Assembly: GCA_030512335.1 (NCBI GenBank)
Contig: JAULSU010000006.1
Coordinates: 1,612,001-1,676,000 of the forward strand
DNA: 64,000 bases
Direction: 5' to 3'
DNA from: Immersiella caudata
Lineage: Eukaryota; Ascomycota; Sordariomycetes; Sordariales; Lasiosphaeriaceae
Position 1 is the first letter of the stretch; the number at the start of each line of letters is the position of its first letter. The position numbers and the translations under genes are program-made. A model generated the notes under the pieces. The model worked only from the letters and a program-made list of their open reading frames with translations, did no database searches and was not told where the DNA came from. This document shows positions 1 to 10,815 of the stretch, one piece after another.

Positions 1-161
1 ATGTGCTGTGTAACAGAGAACTGGGGCCCCTTCGACGACTGAAACTCCGTCTCGGGTACCTGCAAGAGAATCGAAAATGAAATGGGAGAGCTGCGTTTGT
101 ATTCGTCTGTCGGAAATGCAAAACGCAGAGAAACGCAGGGCCTTTTCCCGTCTGGCGACCT

Positions 162-567
162 TCAGGGGGTCTCGCAGCACTTGTAGTTGTCTCCCCCTGG
201 GCATCTATCTGTTTTCATGACTATCAGTCGGCCGCCCTTTTTTACCAGTAGCGGAATACTCACTGTTGAGGTAGGATCCGATGGTGTTGCAAATGCTGTT
301 CTTATCGCTGGTCCACTCGCACCAGCTGCTCCAACCAAGTTGATCTGGCTGCCCGTTGCATTCGTCGATGAGGCAGCACTTCACGTCGTCGGGATCGTTC
401 GGGCACGCCCCATTGGTAGTCCTGCCCTTGTACCGTCGGCAGGTGGATGTCTTGATGCAGATGCCTTCCTCTTTCCATTGCCCCGTGGCTTTGCTGCCGG
501 TACAACGGCCGTTGAGCGCTGCAAGGGTCGAGAAAGGAAAAGAGAGGAGGATGATTGCGAATTTCAT
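162..567 (-). CDS. Small secreted cysteine-rich protein (2 exons)
   Basis: Model complement(join(162..208,264..567)), 116 residues. It starts with a signal peptide (MKFAIILLSFPFSTLA). The mature part has 12 cysteines arranged as two similar halves, each ending in a Pro-(Asn/Gly)-Asp-type turn followed by Lys-Cys-Cys (CPNDPDDVKCC and CPGGDNYKCC). The second half is only completed if a 55-base GTGAGT..CAG intron (209-263) is removed; the unspliced frame runs into unrelated residues, which supports the join. From memory, similar Cys-rich modules occur in fungal secreted proteins next to lysozyme-like or peptidase domains; here the module stands alone with no catalytic domain. It could be an effector, an antimicrobial or a wall-associated protein; function is not shown by the sequence. 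Confidence 0.72.
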
Positions 568-1509
568 GGTCTGTATTTGGTGGTCAACAATGCTTGGAAT
601 CTCCTAAACTGGAGCAGCTCTGGACGTACCCGGGACTCTTGTTGTTAATATACCTGTATCATGCAAGCATACCAGGAGAGCTGGAAGACACGGAGAGAGC
701 AAACTGTCAGACGGGATTATGACCCGCCGACCCAACTATGCTTGTCGAATGGTGATTGGCGAGCCGGGGCGTGAAAGCTGAAATTAGCCGTTGCAGCCCC
801 TGAGAGATGCAACCAACCCACTATTTTTATACAAGCTTTCCAGACAATAACGTCATGACCAAACAGCCGAGGGGTGGAACCTGGGTTGCGGAAATGATCG
901 TCTGGTCGCGTGGAGGCTCTGCCATCCTGCATTTGCGTTTCCTCGGGTTCGTTGAGTCCTCCCTTGTAGGATGGATGGGGCTCAGAAATCGTGCTACTGC
1001 GACAGACCTCCCGTCGCATTGCTTCTGTTCCGGCTCCTGGGTTGTGCGCGCCTTGAGGTTGTCGATGGAGCGGGAGCGGTGGAGTGTTTGCCGTGTCAAG
1101 CCTTTCCGAGTGAAGGTACCGTATGGGTGGGGAAAGTTGCTCCTTTGAAGGAGGCCAAAACATTTACCATGGTGCCGATGCTGCCGCTGGTCCACGTCGA
1201 AGATTTGAGGCAAAGTTGACATCCCAGTTTTGCGAGAGTGGATGGAAGGCGCTGCGCGAGGAAATCCTTGGAGAGCCACACAAAACCCTGACCCTTGAAG
1301 TCTTTCCCTGACTCTTGGCTCCACACAAATGGGTCCTTGGCGAGGTCAAAGCGGAGCCATCCAATTTCCACGCTTTGTACGAGGCAAACTCTAAAAGGAG
1401 CAGCCCGAACGTCCGCATGTCTATTTGAACGGTATACTCAGGCTTTGTTTGGTATCGCGTCAACTGAGCAGGCTTATAAACCCACGTCTCTACCGAAAAA
1501 GAGACTGCG
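568..1509. other. Intergenic stretch without supported gene
   Basis: Several overlapping open frames on both strands exist here, but none has a recognisable motif, a consistent start or splice support. It probably contains the promoter of the leftward secreted-protein gene ending at 567, and perhaps more of the decayed LRR gene that follows. Confidence 0.4.
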
Positions 1510-2350
1510 ATTATTGGTCCGACTCCAATTGGTAGCTCTTTGCGCGAACTCTCATTGCGTGGAGAGACTTCGCCAGGCTGGTCTGGCACTTCGCCATCCA
1601 CCCTCCGCTGATATACAAAGGCCTACCTTATGAATTCCCAGAGGTCGTACCCTACTACGTCAACCGAGTTGGGCTCGCTCCCAACTCCGGCCTGCCGGTT
1701 GACAGTCTCAGCAACTTCGAAACAGTGGGCGAGGCCGCGGTAGCACTCATGGCTAGCCTCTGCCCTGATCTGGAGACATTCACCTGCGGAACGTACCATC
1801 GCCGAAACGATAGCCCAATGCTCCCGCTTTGCTTGCCGGGATCCATGCCTAGGCTCCGGGAGCTTACTATCATCTACCGCGACAACGAAAGCGGATTCGA
1901 ACTATCAGAGTGTTCGCTTCTTCTCCGCGCAGCGCCAAACCTCACAGCCCTGGAACTGCGCCAAGGCGCTAGCCAGCTGCCGAACGACCTAAAAGCTCGA
2001 GAAACTCAAGCTTCCCAACATGTGGGGTTGTATCGAAAACCCCGATCTCGCCAACATGCTTCGCCTTTGCCCGAATTTTGAGGAGCCTGATTACGAATGC
2101 GGCGGGCCTAGCCGTGGGGAGGAGCAATCTACCCCGAGGGAAGCAGCCGATGCTGTGGTCGCCCACGCTCCACGCTCCACGCGTAAAGAAGTTTGGGTTG
2201 AACTTGATCGAATGGGTGTGTATGCGCGTCCTGGGGTTTACGACTGAGCATATGCAGGAGGCGAAGTAAGTGTTGGAGGGACGGGGGATTCAGTGCACGT
2301 TCATGATAACGTATGACCGTAAGACGAAGGAACCGATCTTTGTCGACTGA
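1510..2350 (+). pseudogene. Decayed leucine-rich-repeat / F-box-like gene
   Basis: Three forward frames carry consecutive pieces of what looks like one protein. About 1520-1560 gives SSLRELSLRG; about 1560-1980 gives a continuous piece including HFAIHPPLIYKGLPYEF and LMASLCPDLETFTC, then MPRLRELTI and APNLTALELRQ, all typical LRR text of fungal F-box-like proteins. Around 1990-2090 the next piece (LPNMWGCIENP, NMLRLCPNFE) is in another frame, and LHAPRVKKFGLNLI (about 2165-2210) is in a third. The terminal piece (CTFMITYDRKTKEPIFVD, stop 2348-2350) follows an in-frame TAA at 2267-2269. Several frameshifts plus a stop indicate a pseudogene; unrecognised introns could explain some shifts but hardly all. 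Confidence 0.6.
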
Positions 2351-2828
2351 TGTATGGTTCCTGATGGATAGCTCAGCGGTAAAGGATATCATGGTCTTGC
2401 GACCGCTTGAGCGTGCTTTGCGGTAGTAACGGAAAGATGTAGGATTTTTTTTGCAATTCTTTCAGTGATAAAACGTCCATGGTTATTGTTCTATATTACA
2501 CAGTGTTCAAGTTCTTAGCATAAAAACCCGCAAGCACTCGCTCGCAACTCATCAATTGGCTGCAATGATGATGGGGGTCTTCAACGGGAAATGTTCACTC
2601 TGACCAATTACAATCGACGGCATCACGGCTGCCCGAGCAAGGTAAATTGCTTACGACCGCCAAAAGTTGACGTCCGATGATTTGCAGATACAGAATGTTG
2701 AGAGACGAGGGCACATATAAGGACCGCTCAATTCCCCAAATCTCGCATTAGACTTCTGAAATGCAAAACTTCACGTTGTCCCGCCAAGATCTCTAGTTTA
2801 CACACGCTTCCCCTTCCAGCAGATCACC
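2351..2828. other. Intergenic region, promoter of the 2829 gene
   Basis: No coding evidence. The 3' part holds the TATA-like element of the next gene and its presumed leader. Confidence 0.5.
2715..2721 (+). promoter_or_regulatory. TATA-like element
   Basis: ATATAAG lies about 110 bases upstream of the ATG at 2829, a normal distance for a fungal core promoter with a short leader. Position and sequence only. Confidence 0.45.
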
Positions 2829-3120
2829 ATGAAGCTCTCTTGCGTCCTTCTACTGGTACTTGCCTCTGTAGCTGTGGCTGTTCCAACGTCGGGCATTGTC
2901 CGCCGGGTGCGTCGTTTTCCCCTTTTTGATCGAGGTTGCTTTTCGTCACTGACGGGCTTGGATCATGGCGTAGAGTGAGGCTTTTGATGAGTGCTTCCAT
3001 AAGTGTATGGCTGTCGGGAAGGGAACCATCTCGGAGCCGAAGGGGGTGAATGAGCCTAACCGGATGTATTGTGCTGCGGATTGCAAGAAGGAAGGTGCTG
3101 GTGGTGGAGTGGTGGGGTAA
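2829..3120 (+). CDS. Tiny secreted peptide with two CX3C pairs
   Basis: Model join(2829..2906,2974..3120), 74 residues, missed by a simple ORF scan because each exon is short. Exon 1 encodes a signal peptide (MKLSCVLLLVLASVAVAVP) and ends exactly at a codon before GTGCGT; a 67-base intron ends in TAG, and exon 2 continues in frame to TAA. The mature peptide of about 55 residues has just four cysteines in the pairs CFHKC and CAADC, separated by about 25 residues, followed by a Gly/Val tail. Paired CX3C suggests two disulfides between two helices, a layout seen in some secreted defence or effector-like peptides, but I cannot name a family. A TATA-like box lies upstream. A stand-alone gene, not a fragment, in my view. 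Confidence 0.68.
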
Positions 3121-3487
3121 TTTTTGTTTCCGGGACCGGCGGGCGCGCTGGGCGTTGTTGGATCTGATCCTTTCAGTTGTAAGGTAGCCTCCAGATCATT
3201 GAAGGATGTCAGTTTTGTGCTTCCTGTTTAGATGTATTACTTTCATCAGAGGATGGGGCCTTCCGGAGCTGGTGTTGAATTCGCAGCCGCCAAGCTGGCT
3301 CTTGCCGCTCGGCGACCGCTTCCGACTTCGGTCACGTTGAGGTTCGCTAGAGCCTCGCCTAACCTGACTGGCCAGTGACGATTTCCCCGCTCCTGGGGCC
3401 AAGTCTCTCTCTTACCCATCCAGACCCCATGCTTTGTTCTCGCATTGCGAGCTTTTTACTTTACGAACAACGGCTGTATGATCAGAG
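3121..3487. other. Intergenic region
   Basis: Nothing recognisable; 3' end of the small secreted peptide gene and presumed promoter of the caspase-like gene. Confidence 0.5.
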
Positions 3488-6400
3488 ATGATGGAGCCGC
3501 CCGAACCGGGAGATACAGATACTGCGTCGGACTACTCGTCGCAACCGAATTTCCATTCGTTCCCCCCTTCAAAGTGCCCATCCCCACAGCTGTTTTCCGC
3601 ATCAGAACTCTCGTCCACGCCGCCCTCTCACGCATTTTCGACCACGCATGATGCTTCCCTTGCCGGCTATCACGTCACACAAGCTAGCTTCACGACCCAG
3701 CTGGATCTCGCCGTCCGAGCTGTGTGGGCAACGCGGCACGGATGCAAATACCTTGACGTACAGGTGCTGCTCCTCAGCTGGGAGAGCGATGACCTCGGCG
3801 TCAAGGATAAAGTCAGCGCCCTGGAGTCAGTGTTTCGCGATATCTACCGGTTTGATGTCGAGTGGTGGAGGATCCCCGACTTAGCCCCGGGCCGCCACGC
3901 AACTAAGAAGGTCATCGACTTTGTAGAGGGCGGAAACAGTCCCGACACCCTGCTCATCCTGTATTATGCTGGGCACGCAGCGCCGAACCCCCATCAGGGC
4001 GGCGGCCTTCCATGCTGGGTAGCCAAGTACGTTGTGATATGCTCCCTTACTGGCTTCCGTCTGGCCCTGCTGCATCATTCCCTTTCCTTGGCAACTCTAA
4101 CACGTCCTCGCAGCCGGACTCGTGACTCCCCCCAGTTCGACCTGAGCTGCGTCCAACCCCATCTATGCCAAGTCGACGACACCCATCCTGACGTTCTCTT
4201 GCTCTACGACTCGTGCCACCCCGCTAATGGCCACGGCTCGGTCAAATCTGGTCGCGCCGTCATCGAACTCCTTGCAGCAACAGGGTTCGAATCGATTGCC
4301 CCAGAAGTCGGCCCGGACTCTTTTACACACTGCCTCATCCAGGAACTTTCCATCGCTTCCAGACACCCGAATGGGATCTCCATCCCCGAACTTCATCGAC
4401 GCCAAATATGCAGGACGCAGCGCGGTAGTCAAGAAACCGTGATGATGGAACGTGCAAGGGATGGCAGCCTGAAGGTTCGAACAGCCGGAGGAGCACCGAT
4501 GTTTGAGGTTCCCAGAAGACGGACACCAATGCACTGTCAGTTATCGCGCAACGACCGCCCTAGAGCAATTGTCCTCGCACCACTCCCAGCCACTCAAGCT
4601 CCTCACTCAACCGGATCCGGATTCGTCGACCCTGACAGTTGTACTGGAGATGCCCTTGCCGATCACGGAGACTCGAAGCCCCAGATCCATGTGCTCATTC
4701 GCGTGAGCCTGGCGGAAGATGATCTCAATGAAGCGCAGTGGAAAGATTGGCAGTGCAACGCGCCTCCGGCCGTGAAGGGCATCAAGATCCTCGGCGTTTT
4801 ACCCAGTTGCTCGACTTTGCTTCTCCTGCAAGTTCCCATTGAGGTGTGGGATCTGCTTCCTCCGTCGCCCGCCGTGTCGTTTGTGGCATTTCTTTCCGAC
4901 AACCATTCCAATACCATCCCCTTACTCAACGAGTCCACGGTATTAGGACATCCCTCTCAGCAGACTTCAGTCGAGACCCCAAAGAACTTCGCATCTGGGA
5001 AAATGGGGGAGAAGACCGATACAGAAGCACCAGTGAACCCCCCCGTGGAACTATCGACGACAGATGTCGCTGCCCCTGGCGGGAGTGCGTTAGGTCTGAG
5101 CAATCTTGGCCACTACTACGATAACGGCGGACCTCAGCACACCTCACGAGTTGCCTTCACAGCCAGTGGCAATGACAAATCGCTTGTCAATATCCTCAAC
5201 GCCGTGGATGTCATTCTGCCGAATATTTTTCGCCGCCTACGGACGTCCAACTCTATACCGAACGCTAAACGGGAGCATGCCGTGGTAGAGGAGGTTTTGG
5301 AAATACTTACAACGTCGAGATCAAGCGCGGTCATTGAGACATGTGGCAATTTTGATGCGAAGATCTTATCAAGTCCTGAGGTTCGGCTGCGCCGTCTCAA
5401 AGTCCTAAGTTCCCCGCTAATGGTGCCCCGTCAGAACCTTGCGCTTTTGCGCAGGTATATTGGTTCGAGGGACTTGTTGGAGCTAGACAACCCCATCTTG
5501 AACTTCTCGAGTCGCCTCGGCTGTCTCAGTATCTGGCTCGACGACGATGCTAGAGACCCCGCGGCAGCCTCCGTCATTTCCGCAACTAGCTTCAAAAGTC
5601 GCCCGTCCTCTTTTTGGAGCAAGGCGAAGACAGTGGATACAACCTCTACGTTCGGTGAGTTCCTACGTCAAGCTCCCATATCTCCTGACTGACTACTACG
5701 CCTGGACCCTCAGATTTTGAGGAAGAGACCTTGCCCAATGTCGGTATGCCATCGCACCAGGCGCCCTCTAATAAGCGAGCCCCGGAAGTATCGTTTCCGT
5801 TGCCGCCCAATGACTTCAATGACGGGATGACAGCCAGCCCCGAGGGTCCAGTTAATAGACCGCTTGGAGAGGGGATCTCAACGGAGAGCAGGTCGGCGAC
5901 TAAGATTGACAAAGCGGACCATGAAGCATGCGACCATGATATTCGATATCCATGGGAATATGATGTTCCGTATCCCGGGTCAAGCCAATTTGAGCCGTTA
6001 ATCGCCAATGCGCCAAGTGTCAACCCTCAAGCCTATCCCACCTCGGATTTTTCTTTAGGAGGTGAAGGTTCGACTACAGACAAGTCTATCAATCGCATTG
6101 GTGATAGACCGTCTGAGGAATCATCAGATAGATTCTATAGCCGTGAGCACCACCTTGAAGCCGAGTCCTCGTTCCCAAGCTGATACACGCCCAGAATATG
6201 TCTTTGAACACTCTTCGAGATTTGCACCAGGAGAGGTAATAGCCACTAACAATGGAACAAGCGTGTCGCTCACATGTTGCTAGGTTTTCAAGGTTCTGTG
6301 GAGCGAGCCGAGGCCGCAGGGTTCGTACCAACTTACTAGTCTTGTGGAAGAGCATATGGGTCAGCCGTTCTCCGTTGGGATTCGACGGTTTATCGTTGTG

Positions 6401-6868
6401 GCCAACGACGAAGGGCACTGCACATGCGTGTAAGCAAAACTCCTTCCCGCTGCGATAAAGCATCAATTTGAAGCAGGGTTTTGACAAAATTTGTTTCCCA
6501 ATAGGCCCATTCTCACGTACGAGCGCCGAGCCTGTACAAAGAGGGGTGTGAAGCCCAACAAACATGGCATCGTCTATATGCTTGGCAGTAAACCAACAAT
6601 GCTCCGCAACGAGCCCTCGCTCGGCTTCCGCCCTGTGCGTATGGAACCAGACCTACCGACTGAAAAGCTGGCCGCCGAGTCGCGAGTCAACTATTCGAAA
6701 TTGTTCAGTGTCGAGCATAATGCCAAGGTGAATTTCATAGGTCGAATTGTGGCGGAGGACATGCGAATTGTCAGTGATGCAGTGGACAAGTGTTGGGCGA
6801 GCCGCAACAGAGAAATGAAAGATCGCACGGCCGACAGCCGGAGAGACAGGAGGGATAGGGGAAGATAG
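3488..6868 (+). CDS. Caspase-like (C14) protein with C-terminal DUF6590 domain
   Basis: Model join(3488..4026,4114..5654,5714..6142,6195..6235,6284..6429,6505..6868), 1019 residues. Residues about 80-340 are a fungal caspase-like fold: VQVLLLSWESDDLGVKDKV, catalytic His (about 163) in LLILYYAGHA and catalytic Cys (about 214) in YDSCHPA, so both catalytic residues are kept. A second conserved block (about 370-460: VLIRVSLAE, ..WDLLPPSPAVSFVAFL) is known to accompany this domain in fungal NLR-type and other multidomain proteins. The last 170 residues are DUF6590: RFAPGEVFKVLWSEP, IRRFIVVANDEGHCTCVPILTY, TKRGV, SRVNYSKLFSVEHNAKVNFIGRI. Intron 1 (87 bases) is a multiple of three and invisible to an ORF scan; the 52-base intron 6143-6194 is the least certain. 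No NB-ARC/NACHT domain is present. By family analogy it may act in regulated cell death; the substrate is unknown. Confidence 0.8.
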
Positions 6869-7378
6869 GCAAGGGACCAGAAGGACGCCGAAACCACCGC
6901 AGCCCATTGTGCTGCTGGACAATCGGATTGGGATTGAACCGGACACGGCTGTCATTCCAAGAATCGGGCCAGGTGTGGTGAAGTCCTTCAGTTATTCACT
7001 ACTAATACTACCTAGGCACTGTTGAAGGTCGTATTTTCGCGGCCATTTACTCGCCTACCCGATTTGGCGGCGCGGGGCGGTTCCCTCCGCCCCCCAAGAG
7101 AGCTAATCCCCGTTAGCAAGGGCCAAATCCGGGAGATCTCTCGACCTAGCCGTGGCCCCGGGTCTAACAGCGCGGAGCGAAATAACATTGGGAGAGAATT
7201 GCTGGGGAAATGAACGTGTAGCCGGCGCGCCGAGACGGGGTTAAGCGTTGCGACCCCTGGACCGCGGCTCAACGCGCTCCGCTCAGGAATGGGACGATGG
7301 CGTGGTCGACGTTAAATAGCATCGACAACGACCTCGAATGAGCTCTTGTTCAGCAACCGTCTACTGAGAGCAACGAGT
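6869..7378. promoter_or_regulatory. Promoter region of the mannanase gene
   Basis: About 510 bases without coding evidence. It is GC-rich and includes a GCGGGG hexamer (near 7070), compatible with a CreA-type SYGGRG carbon-repressor site, and a TATA-like TTAAATAG at 7312-7319 about 60 bases before the ATG. That CreA controls the gene is inference from the enzyme type. Confidence 0.4.
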
Positions 7379-8807
7379 ATGGTCAAGATGCATCTCACGT
7401 CCTCCAAGTTGATCGCCATGGCTGGCCTCCTGGCCGCAGGGGCATCGGCAGCTCCTCCTCACGGACCGGTTCGCGGGCCCAAGCACAATGTGAAGGCGCC
7501 AGCTGGATTTGTCACCGTCGATGGTGACAAGTTCAAGCTGGACGGCAAAGACTTCTACTTTGCCGGTAGCAACGCCTACTACTTCCCCTTCAACAACGTG
7601 AGTTTACCTTCGCGTGGCCCGTTTTCTCCCTGCAGAGACTAACAGCCCATCAGGACCAAGCAAACGTCGAGAAGGGCCTCACCGCAGCCAAGGAAGCCGG
7701 ACTCACTGTTTTCCGCACTTGGGGCTTCAACGACAAGAACCGCACCCGGATTGCCGGCGGCCTCCCCAACTACGGAGACGAGGGCGCCGGACCCTCTGAT
7801 GTTGTCTTCCAGTGGTTTAATCCCGACGGCACCTCCGAAATCAACGTCGCAGCATTTGACAAGGTCGTCAACGCCGCCACCAAGGTCGGCACCAAGCTCC
7901 TGGTGGCCTTGACCAACAACTGGGCCGACTACGGCGGCATGGACATGTATACCGTCAACCTCGGCGGCAAGTACCACGACGACGTGAGCTCCCCCCTTAA
8001 CCCCCAACTCCCAACCCCCCGCTACCACACATCACCTCTTCCCTGATGAGTCTAACCTTAACTCCCCAGTTCTACACTTCCCCCCGCATCAAAGCCGCCT
8101 TCAAGCGCTACCTCTCCGTCATCATCCCGCGCTACAAAGACTCCCCCGCCATCTTCGGCTGGGAACTCGCCAACGAGCCCCGCTGCGGCGCCGACAGGAC
8201 CCGCAACCTCCCGCGCTCCCCCGGAAACCAATGCAATCCCGACGTCCTCACCGCCTGGATCGCCGAGATGAGCGCCTACGTGAAATCCCTCGACCCTCAC
8301 CACCTCGTCACCTGGGGCGGCGAAGGCGGCTTCAACATCCCCGACGCGTCCGACTCCTTCTACCGTGGCGGAGACGGCGGCGACTTCGACAAGGAGCTCG
8401 CGCTCGACACCATCGACTTTGGCGTCTTCCACTCGTACCCAGACTGGTGGAGCAAGTCGCCGATTGAGTGGGTTGGCAAGTGGATCCGCGACCACGCGGC
8501 GTCGGGACGCAAGGCGAAGAAGCCCGTGGTGCACGAGGAGTACGGGTGGATGACGCCCGAGAAGAGGCTGGAGTATCTGAGCAAGACGGCTACGGAGACG
8601 AGGTTGGAGGTGATTAGCAAGTGGCAGGAGATTGGGCTGGAGGAGAAGCTGGCGGGGGATATGTATTGGCAGTTTGGGTATGGGGGGTATTCGTATGGGC
8701 GGAATCACGATGATGGGTTTACCATCTTCTTGGAGGATGCCGAGGCGAAGACGTTGGTTTATGAGCACGCCAAGAAGGTGAATGCGTTGAACGGGAAGAG
8801 GAAGTAG
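7379..8807 (+). CDS. Secreted GH5 endo-beta-1,4-mannanase
   Basis: Model join(7379..7597,7654..7983,8070..8807), 428 residues. The enzyme hydrolyses internal beta-1,4-mannosidic bonds of (galacto)mannan outside the cell. A signal peptide (SSKLIAMAGLLAAGASA) leads directly into the catalytic domain with no CBM1 module. GH5 signatures are intact: the acid/base Glu (about 217) in FGWELANEPR, FGVFHSYPDWW, and the nucleophile Glu (about 338) in VVHEEYGW; these strings match subfamily GH5_7 mannanases. Both introns keep phase 0. The ATG at 7379 is preferred because the upstream in-frame extension has no ATG. The 5' half of the last exon is C-rich on the coding strand and the 3' half G-rich (see findings). 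A GH5 glucanase is a less likely alternative. Confidence 0.92.
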
Positions 8808-9260
8808 GGGGTTTTGATTCTTCGGAGGGAAGGGCGTTTTTTTTTGTTTTTTTTGTTTTTTTTTTTGGTTTGAGGGGACATGAGGGGTTTTACTTCTGGA
8901 AAATATGGGATAAAAAAGAGTGTTATCGGGCGATCTTTGCCTGCAAATATCGGATTCAAAATAAGGGCTTCATCAAAGTGATCGCTGAGGGGTTTTGTTT
9001 CTCGATATTACCACCTTGGAGTCCCCGTCAATGTCTCTCTCCCTTCGGGTTTTAGTCCCCCCTCCACGAATCTCAGAGTACCGTTTTCCCGAGTAAACCC
9101 ACTCGGCTTAACTTTCCCACAGCCACGTCGTCACAGGTGTACAGCCAAGACGGGCCAAGACAACAAAGCGCGGCACAATTCCAAGTGCCGCGCCTGCAGG
9201 GAGAAACAAGAGTTTTACGGAGATCTCCTTGGCGACAGCTAAAGCAACGCAAAGCAACGT

Positions 9261-9300
9261 GGGCTCAGCGGGCTCAGCAGGCTCAGCGGGCTCAGCGGGC
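9261..9300. repeat. 9-base tandem repeat GGGCTCAGC, about 4.4 copies
   Basis: Four copies of GGGCTCAGC (one as AGGCTCAGC) run head to tail, followed by a partial copy. Immediately before, AAAGCAACG occurs twice. Seen directly. Confidence 0.9.
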
Positions 9301-9466
9301 TACAACACTCCACTGCGGGGGTACGAGCTGACGTCCTGCGTGCGACGTCAATAGCAATCGACTGGATCACAGACTTCGAATCCCATCCCGTGTCTCAACC
9401 ACGGCGTGTCTTGGCCGGCAGAGCAAACACGGCCGGTGGCATCTAAATTCGCCGACCACTTTTCCC

Positions 9467-9474
9467 CATAAAAA
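9467..9474 (+). promoter_or_regulatory. TATA-like element
   Basis: CATAAAAA about 60 bases upstream of the ATG at 9535, suitable for the small secreted protein gene. Confidence 0.4.
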
Positions 9475-9534
9475 GCTTGAAATCCCCCCCTCCCCCTGGA
9501 GGCTCCCACGGTTTCCAACACTTAGGAAGACATC

Positions 9535-9726
9535 ATGATTCCTCGCAGTTTTCTTGCCGTTCTCGCGGCGGCCTTCCTGGGCCTCGCGTCGGCGCAATAC
9601 ACCGGTCCTTGCTCGAATACAGCTTGCGGAGACGCGGGCCAGCCGTGTCCGAGGGGCTATCTTTGCGTCCCGTACCCCAATTTCAATCCGGCCGAGAGGA
9701 AGGGGTGCACTTGCAGCTACGGATAA
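9535..9726 (+). CDS. Small secreted six-cysteine peptide
   Basis: Single exon of 63 residues. A signal peptide (SFLAVLAAAFLGLASA) ends at an Ala-x-Ala site before Gln-Tyr, leaving about 43 mature residues with six cysteines (GPCSNTACGD, QPCPRGYLCVP, GCTC). The spacing is compact and Pro/Gly-rich, suggesting a knottin-like disulfide-stabilised peptide secreted to the apoplast or medium. I do not recognise the family. The ATG has a clean context (ATCATG) and a TATA-like box upstream, and the stop is followed by non-coding sequence. Effector or defence peptide are both possible. Confidence 0.72.
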   Translation: MIPRSFLAVLAAAFLGLASAQYTGPCSNTACGDAGQPCPRGYLCVPYPNFNPAERKGCTCSYG

Positions 9727-9949
9727 GATGTGAGTTCTTTGGGCAAGGTTCGGGATGTGTGCTGGAGCTGACTCGAAAGACAGGGTGACGCATTAGGTGG
9801 CGATGGTTGAGAGGTTCATCACCAGGGCACAAAGGCTGAGAGCGCATGAGGTGAAGTCGTCAGAGTCCTAGGGAAGATATCAGCATGGAATGGAAGCATT
9901 GCTGTTTGTGTGTGGACAATGCATTCTTCGTTTCTTTGTCCCGAGTCCC

Positions 9950-10815
9950 CGCGGTTTCCGATGCTAGTCAGATCCTGGCACCTCATACGCAACGGTGACG
10001 TGCCCATCAGTTCCCCACTTTGAGCAGTCCCCACTCTGAGCAGTCTCGGCGGCTGCGCCGTCTTGAGCTGCTTTTTTTGCACGGCAACCACAGCCTCAGT
10101 CTCGACTCTGTATATCTTTTCCTCTACGGCGCCGGTACACCCCCGCGTGCGGTTGGCCCGGCTCTCCTGCGTTTCAGTACAACACCGCTGCAATGATGAG
10201 CAGTACAACTCCTGCGATCCCCCCCCCCCACAAAAAAAATGGCTCCAACAATAGGTAGCAGAGGTTAATAGCGCCCAGGTTGATTCGCTTCCTGCGGGCT
10301 GAGGACTTGGTGTGTCAGGTGTCGAGGTCGCCCCATCCCTCTCGGCGCTCGGGAAGTCGTCAAAGCCGCGGCGCGGCATCCGTCTCCATATCCGCCCTCG
10401 ATGTGCCCGGCGTCTCTACTCCGGTATCCGTAGTACTAAAGGACCCAGTGCCGACAGGTCGATCAGTCGAGGTGCTTGGTTGTTTGGAGGTTTGATTTGA
10501 ATGCGATGGAGTGGAAAGAGTGAAGTTGAGAGGTATGCTCAATGTTGCAGAGAAAGTGGACGCCGAGGGATGATGAGTTCCAGAGACCCAGGAGCAGGAA
10601 CAGCCGCCTATTATCTCAATCAGAGATATCCCAACAGCCCAACAGGAGTGCTTTCGTTGGGCCATCATGGGAAGTGACGTACAACCCCTCCCAATAGCCA
10701 TGGAGAGGGGATTCTGACGTCTTTTCAAGGCCGTGTAAGTTATCACCACGGCTTCTGAATCAACAACGCGACGCAAATGACACTCCATTTGGTGCAGAGG
10801 ACGGGAGGAACTCAC
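9950..10815 (-). pseudogene. Decayed Ser/Thr-rich single-pass membrane protein
   Basis: On the reverse strand a Ser/Thr-rich stretch with Asn-glycosylation sites (LNFTLSTPSHSNQTS, TGSFSTTDTGVETPGT; about 10560-10360) is followed, in other frames, by a hydrophobic span (GIAGVVLLIIAAVLY) and a basic, Ala/Gln-rich tail ending near GHVTVAYEVPGS. This order (Ser/Thr stalk, one membrane span, cytoplasmic tail) is common in fungal surface sensors. The frames are broken by a C10-11/T8 homopolymer pair (about 10219-10240) and by a stop right after the membrane span, so no intact gene can be built. A functional gene with unusual introns, or an assembly error in the homopolymer, cannot be excluded. Confidence 0.35.

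Larger units (their letters stand above)
8808..9534. other. Intergenic region with short tandem repeats
   Basis: Poly-T and G/T-rich sequence directly after the mannanase stop is probably its 3' UTR. A 9-base tandem repeat sits at 9261-9300, preceded by two copies of AAAGCAACG. No gene seen. Confidence 0.5.

Noticed and set aside
8058..8768. 236-codon reverse open frame
   Set aside because: Antisense to the mannanase catalytic exon; repetitive text caused by codon bias.
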